Of a stretch of 64,000 nucleotides of DNA, positions 58,994 through 64,000 are shown in pieces. Origin of the DNA: an uncultured Bacteroidales bacterium (GTDB taxonomy: Bacteria; Bacteroidota; Bacteroidia; Bacteroidales; Paludibacteraceae); assembly GCA_902800525.1 (NCBI GenBank), contig CADCEV010000016.1:25312-89311 (forward strand). The letters are read 5' to 3'. A program made the translations under genes and the position numbers. The notes under the pieces are model-generated. The model worked only from the letters and a program-made list of their open reading frames with translations. It was not told where the DNA came from and ran no database searches. Positions within the stretch are counted from its first letter, which is position 1. The number at the start of each line of letters is the position of its first letter.

Positions 58994-59969
58994 AACCTAA
59001 TGTAGCGCAGATGTCCTCCGCCATTTGGTTCATGGTTACGCACTCCGCGCGCGTGACGTGGCGCTTTTGTGCATCATATTCCCATGGAGAGAGAATGAGC
59101 ACGCTCCCTTCCGCGACGGCATCAAACAAGCCGTCACCGGGCTTGTAATAATCACGAAAACCATTATCCGCAATATAGATTATCGGATGTTTCTCCTTTA
59201 TCAGAACATCCATAACCGCCTTTTCCTGTTGGCTAATGAACGGCGAGACCATGACGATGCCGTTTCTTGCATCAATCACACAGCCGTTCATATAATCGCG
59301 TAACCGCTTATTATCACCATGTTCCGCCTCTTCCACCATCGTTCTGCGGACATGAACGGGCGCGTATTGAGATGCTTGTAATAGTTCGGCATTACCGATT
59401 CCGTGGTACATGCGTCCGGCGATTTCGATACCATCTTGCACACGGAAGAATCCCGGCATGAGCAGTTTGGTAGCGAGACGCTGGGGATTCATCTGAACAT
59501 AGCGGATCATTGTTTGTAATTGCCCCTTATGGGATAATGGGCGGATAAAAGGTTTCTCCGTGAAAACCGGTATTCTCCCTTGAAATTCACTCCGAATGGT
59601 ATTCGGAAAAATGGACGAAGCTTGCAAATCAGCTGTTTTCTTTGCCCCTTGCCAAAAGCCCCGTACTACGGAGCCTATACCTTTCGGCATCGTCCGTTTA
59701 ACATGCAGAATCACGTGAATATGATCCGGCATAAGGCAAAACTGCACGATTTCCACTTCCGGATGAAAATCAGGAATTTGGAACATGTCCTTTACGATGG
59801 ATTCTCCTAATTCCGTGCGATCTACTCGCGCTTGCGAGGGGTCATTATCCGGAATAACAAGGTTTCCAAACAATGGTTGGCGGTTAGACACAACCATCGT
59901 CACATGGTAAATACCTATACCACGCCATATACGCCCTTCTTGCCAATGCCATTTGTCGTGATCGCTCAT
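58968..59969 (-). CDS. RAYT: REP-associated tyrosine transposase (IS200-like)
   Basis: 333 residues. N-terminal Y1 transposase domain: IGIYHVTMVVSNRQPLFG, HUH motif in FCLMPDHIHVILH, and catalytic Tyr in MIRYVQMNPQRL. A C-terminal region of about 150 residues (VMVSPFISQQEKAVMDVLI, ILSPWEYDAQKRHVTR) is additional to the core. Solitary, without IS ends, so domesticated RAYT-type rather than IS605. It has its own promoter. Two REP-like elements lie inside the gene in opposite orientation, one at about 59591-59624, the other forming the C-terminus (SPNGIRKN). Confidence 0.88.
   Translation of the reverse strand: MSDHDKWHWQEGRIWRGIGIYHVTMVVSNRQPLFGNLVIPDNDPSQARVDRTELGESIVKDMFQIPDFHPEVEIVQFCLMPDHIHVILHVKRTMPKGIGSVVRGFWQGAKKTADLQASSIFPNTIRSEFQGRIPVFTEKPFIRPLSHKGQLQTMIRYVQMNPQRLATKLLMPGFFRVQDGIEIAGRMYHGIGNAELLQASQYAPVHVRRTMVEEAEHGDNKRLRDYMNGCVIDARNGIVMVSPFISQQEKAVMDVLIKEKHPIIYIADNGFRDYYKPGDGLFDAVAEGSVLILSPWEYDAQKRHVTRAECVTMNQMAEDICATLGSPNGIRKN
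59591..59624. repeat. REP-like element inside the RAYT gene
   Basis: Perfect 7-bp-stem hairpin TCCGAAT-GGT-ATTCGGA (59591-59607), then AAA and ATGGACGAAGCTTGC. It matches the copy at 58957-58993 in inverted orientation (about 33 of 37 positions), and is translated as SSIFPNTIRSE. Confidence 0.88.
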
Positions 59970-59989
59970 GTGCTTTACTCATTTGCGTG

Positions 59990-60022
59990 CAAAGGTACGA
60001 AAAATAATTGATATATGCAAAT
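59990..60022 (-). promoter_or_regulatory. RAYT promoter
   Basis: Leftward -7 TACCTTTG at 59990-59997, -33 TTTGCA at about 60016-60021. Confidence 0.7.
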
Positions 60023-60173
60023 AAAAATGAACGTTTTCTGGTAGAGATAAAAAAATCTGCACTTTAGAGGCAAGTGCGGTAAATACGCAAATGTACTATT
60101 TTTAATATAAATATTACTATATGTCATAAATCTCGACAGATTTTGTGTTTTTATTTACGATTATTAGTAATCA

Positions 60174-60205
60174 TTTGTGTATTTCATTAAAATATAGTAA
60201 TTTTG
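60174..60205 (+). promoter_or_regulatory. Promoter of the glycosyltransferase gene
   Basis: -33 TTTG at 60174-60177 and -7 TAATTTTG at 60198-60205; leader about 28 bases. Confidence 0.7.
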
Positions 60206-60237
60206 CAGTCGAATTAACATTAAAAACAGTATTTGAT

Positions 60238-61425
60238 ATGAAAATTTTATTTGTGATTGATACGTTGTACACATCTAACAACGGCACATCTATCTCCGCA
60301 CAGCGCTATGCTTCAGAACTTCGCAAACTCGGAAACGAGGTGCGTGCATTATGCGGCGATCAGCCCAGAACATCAGAAGAAGCGCAGATAACAAACGGCG
60401 ATTTCTGCACGGGTATATTCCGTTTCCCTATTTTTCAACCCTTGTGCGAGAAACATGATTTCCGCTTTGCCAATATGGACAAGCCGATTATTCATGCCGC
60501 CTGTAAATGGGCGGATGTGGTACATGTTTTTACGCCGTTCTTTATGTCCAATGCCGCCATCAACTATTGTAACGAGATTAGAAAACCGGTAACAGCCGCT
60601 TTTCATATACAGCCGGAAAATATCACTTCTTCGTTGGGTTTAGGAAAAGAGCCGGTAGTCAACAAACTGATTTATAAGATTTTCCGCTACACGACTTACA
60701 ACCGCGTGCGTCATGTGCATGTGCCTTCCCGTTTTATGGAAAAGATGCTTAAACTGAACGGTTATACTGCTCAAATTCATACCATCTCCAATGGTGTACA
60801 TGAGGATTTTATAGAAGCCGGCAAAGCCCAAGAGCCAAGTTTGCAACTATCCAAATCTGCGGACGGAAAGTTTAAGATTATGATGATAGGTCGTTTGAGT
60901 CGCGAGAAACGTCAGGATGTGATCATCAAGGCTCTGCAATACAGCAAGTACGGCGACCGCATACAGCTGGTTTTTGCCGGCAGAGGACCGGAGTACAAGC
61001 GGTATTTGAAGTTAAGCAAGGGTTTGGCTAATCCGCCGCTATTCACGTTTTTAAGCCGTTCGCAACTGATTGAAGAGCTGTTAAGTACGGATCTGTATGT
61101 GCATGCTTCGGATATGGAAAGCGAGGCGATCAGTTGTATTGAAGCTTTTGCAACGGGTTTGGTGCCTGTGATCGCCAATTCGGATAATAGCGCGACGCCT
61201 CAGTTTGCGTTGGACGAGCGCAGTTTGTTCAAAGCCGGCGATCCCAGAGACCTGGCGCGAGCCATCGATTATTGGTTAGACCGACCTAAAGAACGTCTGT
61301 TCATGGGAGCCAAATACCGCGAATCGGCGTGTAAATACAGTTTGTCCAACTGCGTGAAGCAGTTCGAACAGATGCTTCGTTTGGAAGCGAGTAACGGCGA
61401 AATGCGTTATAGTAAAACAGCGTAA
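60238..61425 (+). CDS. Family 4 glycosyltransferase
   Basis: 395 residues, GT-B fold. The start MKILFVIDTLYTSNNGTSIS is the usual donor-acceptor loop opening. The C-terminal domain has MMIGRLSREKRQDVIIKAL and the E-x7-E-type SDMESEAISCIEAFATGLVP. Resembles membrane-lipid or envelope glycosyltransferases such as 1,2-diacylglycerol glucosyltransferases, but the acceptor is unknown. The ATG at 60238 follows the promoter. It ends one base before the convergent DUF2851 stop. Confidence 0.85.
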   Translation: MKILFVIDTLYTSNNGTSISAQRYASELRKLGNEVRALCGDQPRTSEEAQITNGDFCTGIFRFPIFQPLCEKHDFRFANMDKPIIHAACKWADVVHVFTPFFMSNAAINYCNEIRKPVTAAFHIQPENITSSLGLGKEPVVNKLIYKIFRYTTYNRVRHVHVPSRFMEKMLKLNGYTAQIHTISNGVHEDFIEAGKAQEPSLQLSKSADGKFKIMMIGRLSREKRQDVIIKALQYSKYGDRIQLVFAGRGPEYKRYLKLSKGLANPPLFTFLSRSQLIEELLSTDLYVHASDMESEAISCIEAFATGLVPVIANSDNSATPQFALDERSLFKAGDPRDLARAIDYWLDRPKERLFMGAKYRESACKYSLSNCVKQFEQMLRLEASNGEMRYSKTA

Positions 61426-62667
61426 TCAGAACAATTTCAATTGTTTGTCTTGGAAGATCTTGTAGCCGACTTCGCAGTTGATGCACTCGTGGTGTTGGCA
61501 GTAGTTTTGATAAAGATGCAGCAGGGCTTGTGTATCTGCTGCGTTTTTTACCGTTTGTCCGAGAACGCGCCACTGGCGGATGATGGTGTTATTCTCCGGG
61601 GCTATTTTCTCCATTAACGCCATCGCGGCTTCCGCTTTTGCGGCATTGTTTTTATAGAGCGCGTACGCGTATTTGTAGGGTATAACGGTGTTGATGAGCA
61701 GGATGTCGATACTTGATTTGCCCAATTGTTTAGCACCGGAGCAGGTGATCTCAAAGAGTTGCTCCAGGTCTTTCAAGTCATCGTAATCAAGGATCTTACT
61801 CAGCAGATTTTCAGACTGATAGATGAGTTGTGCGAATTGTATTATGCGCAGTTCAGGGCTGTTCTGCGGACGCATTCGTGCATGTTTCCAGACGGAAGCA
61901 TCCATAGGCGTCAGGCTGAATTTGGTTCGCAGAAAATCGTACTCTTTGTGCATCTCTTTCTGTTCCGGCGCAATCAATCCCGCTTGTCCCATGAGGAGCG
62001 CTGTTAGTTGGAAGAGGTTGTTTTTGTGCTTCTGGAGGTACGAAAGCGGCGTATTGATGGCGAGTTCCTCGAAAGGTACGCTGTTGGTGTGAAAGCCGAA
62101 ATTGCGCGCTAAGGAGATATAGAGTGCGTGTTCCCAACTGCCTTTGGTGATCTCCAAGAGCCGCATGATCGAGGCATGTTTGCATTCAAGGCGTTTGCGC
62201 AAGAGGTTTTTCCGCCATCCTTCGGTCAACAGTTGGGGATCACGTAGCAGCTGTTCCGCACAGCCTATCCGGCTCATAGCACTATCCATCTGTTGCGCCG
62301 TTTCGAAAAGCGCACTCAGGTAATCTTTGTCGCTCGGATAATTGAGTTCGCATTGCGGGATCAGTTCGCCGCGGGAGTTATAAACGGGTTTGTCGGCGGT
62401 ACGAACGACATGCAGGATGATGTTATCATATGCGCTGTCGAGGTGATGGCGATGTTTGGTCCAATCGCTTGAAGAGACATGTATCTCAATATTTCCGATC
62501 CATTCTTTGCCGTCAATACGCACTCGCGCATGGCTGTAGTCCGGACCTGCATCGCGGTTATGTTCGCCGACCGAGAGGATCTCGACCGTCTTGCCGTCGG
62601 TTGTCTGCTGCGCAAAACCTGCCCAAAGGCAATGTTCCCAGATATAATGTAATACGATTTCCGGCAT
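61426..62667 (-). CDS. DUF2851 family protein
   Basis: 413 residues, cytosolic. The N-terminal half has the family pattern EIVLHYIWEHCLWAG, GEHNRDAGPDYSHARVRIDG, GNIEIHVSSSDW and NIILHVVRTADKPVYNSRG, which looks like a nuclease-type beta core (the GNIEIH strand). The C-terminal half is helical. Unknown function, conserved in Bacteroidota. It begins 8 bp after sufS, so probably an operon. Confidence 0.85.
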   Translation of the reverse strand: MPEIVLHYIWEHCLWAGFAQQTTDGKTVEILSVGEHNRDAGPDYSHARVRIDGKEWIGNIEIHVSSSDWTKHRHHLDSAYDNIILHVVRTADKPVYNSRGELIPQCELNYPSDKDYLSALFETAQQMDSAMSRIGCAEQLLRDPQLLTEGWRKNLLRKRLECKHASIMRLLEITKGSWEHALYISLARNFGFHTNSVPFEELAINTPLSYLQKHKNNLFQLTALLMGQAGLIAPEQKEMHKEYDFLRTKFSLTPMDASVWKHARMRPQNSPELRIIQFAQLIYQSENLLSKILDYDDLKDLEQLFEITCSGAKQLGKSSIDILLINTVIPYKYAYALYKNNAAKAEAAMALMEKIAPENNTIIRQWRVLGQTVKNAADTQALLHLYQNYCQHHECINCEVGYKIFQDKQLKLF

Positions 62668-62674
62668 GATTGAG

Positions 62675-63910
<1,236 letters not shown>

Positions 63911-63919
63911 AGTTATTTT

Positions 63920-64000
63920 TCAATTCTTGATTTGTTTTGTTTTCTCTCCCAGTACGCACCATCTGATAACAGGAATTCGGCGTATTAGTTCTACTAACAG
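63920..64000 (-). CDS. Possible C-terminal end of a gene upstream of sufS
   Basis: The minus strand is open from the window edge to a TGA at 63920-63922, giving ...LLVELIRRIPVIRWCVLGEK and then TKQIKN. Only 26 codons are visible and it does not clearly match SufD, the usual neighbour. It could be coding or chance. Confidence 0.3.
   Translation of the reverse strand: MLVELIRRIPVIRWCVLGEKTKQIKN

Noticed and set aside
60058-60080. Hairpin GCACTT/AAGTGC with T-run as a terminator
   Set aside because: No gene ends upstream on the matching strand. It is more likely part of the repeated promoter-upstream module.

Overview
The window looks like a chromosome segment of an uncultured Bacteroidales bacterium (phylum Bacteroidota), probably a gut or rumen lineage. 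Evidence: at least a dozen promoters of the Bacteroidota type (-33 TTTG, -7 TAnnTTTG), two TonB-dependent receptors, a secreted leucine-rich protein with a C-terminal sorting-like tail, DUF4294, DUF2851 and DUF4491 proteins, the GMPGIHH form of isoleucyl-tRNA synthetase, AsnA, and very short leaders. Product calls come from motifs and remembered family features; no database search was run.

Layout. 0-4 kb: the start of an exported protein, REP-like hairpins, a feoB-HMA operon and pepD. 4-7.4 kb: an outer-membrane barrel and a TonB receptor under a TPP riboswitch, so probably an outer-membrane thiamine transporter. 7.4-20 kb: a long leftward run of ileS, lipoprotein, AsmA, M3 peptidase, membrane protein, GH53 endo-galactanase and AspT/YidE transporter. 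20-23.5 kb: proS, DUF4294, a bPH-like membrane protein and a membrane-anchored HTH protein. 23.6-30.3 kb: acetate/succinate CoA-transferase, a class II aldolase broken by two deletions, an OPT transporter, a fucose-isomerase-like protein and asnA. 30.3-31.5 kb: gtrA and msrA.

The accessory region runs from 31.5 to 44.4 kb and is partly AT-rich. It holds an AbiE toxin-antitoxin pair, WG-repeat proteins, a UDG-like protein beside a cyclic-phosphate receiver-like protein, a frameshifted Bro-N remnant, a WYL-regulator/PLD/Cys-rich operon, and two translationally coupled gene pairs that combine YaaW-family proteins with an M48 peptidase and a zinc-ribbon/glycine-zipper membrane protein. 44.7-53.8 kb: rsmA, corA, nadA, DUF4491, two outer-membrane proteins, an EEP hydrolase, an esterase and an MBL hydrolase. 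54-60 kb: a repeat-filled gap, a BspA-like protein, a GIY-YIG-like protein, a rod-shaped RNA candidate, tRNA-Ala and a RAYT transposase with REP-like elements. 60-64 kb: a glycosyltransferase, DUF2851, sufS and a possible partial gene.

The most unusual signal cuts across the genes. Short tandem arrays with 7-, 8-, 9-, 10- and 11-bp units lie both between genes and inside conserved genes (ileS three times; also nadA, sufS, rsmA, pepD, gtrA and others), where they read through in frame as low-complexity peptide inserts. A separate palindromic GC-rich element sits in rsmA, the second TonB receptor gene and probably asmA. With the REP-like family beside the RAYT gene, several kinds of small repeat seem to be spreading through this genome, tolerated within coding sequence.
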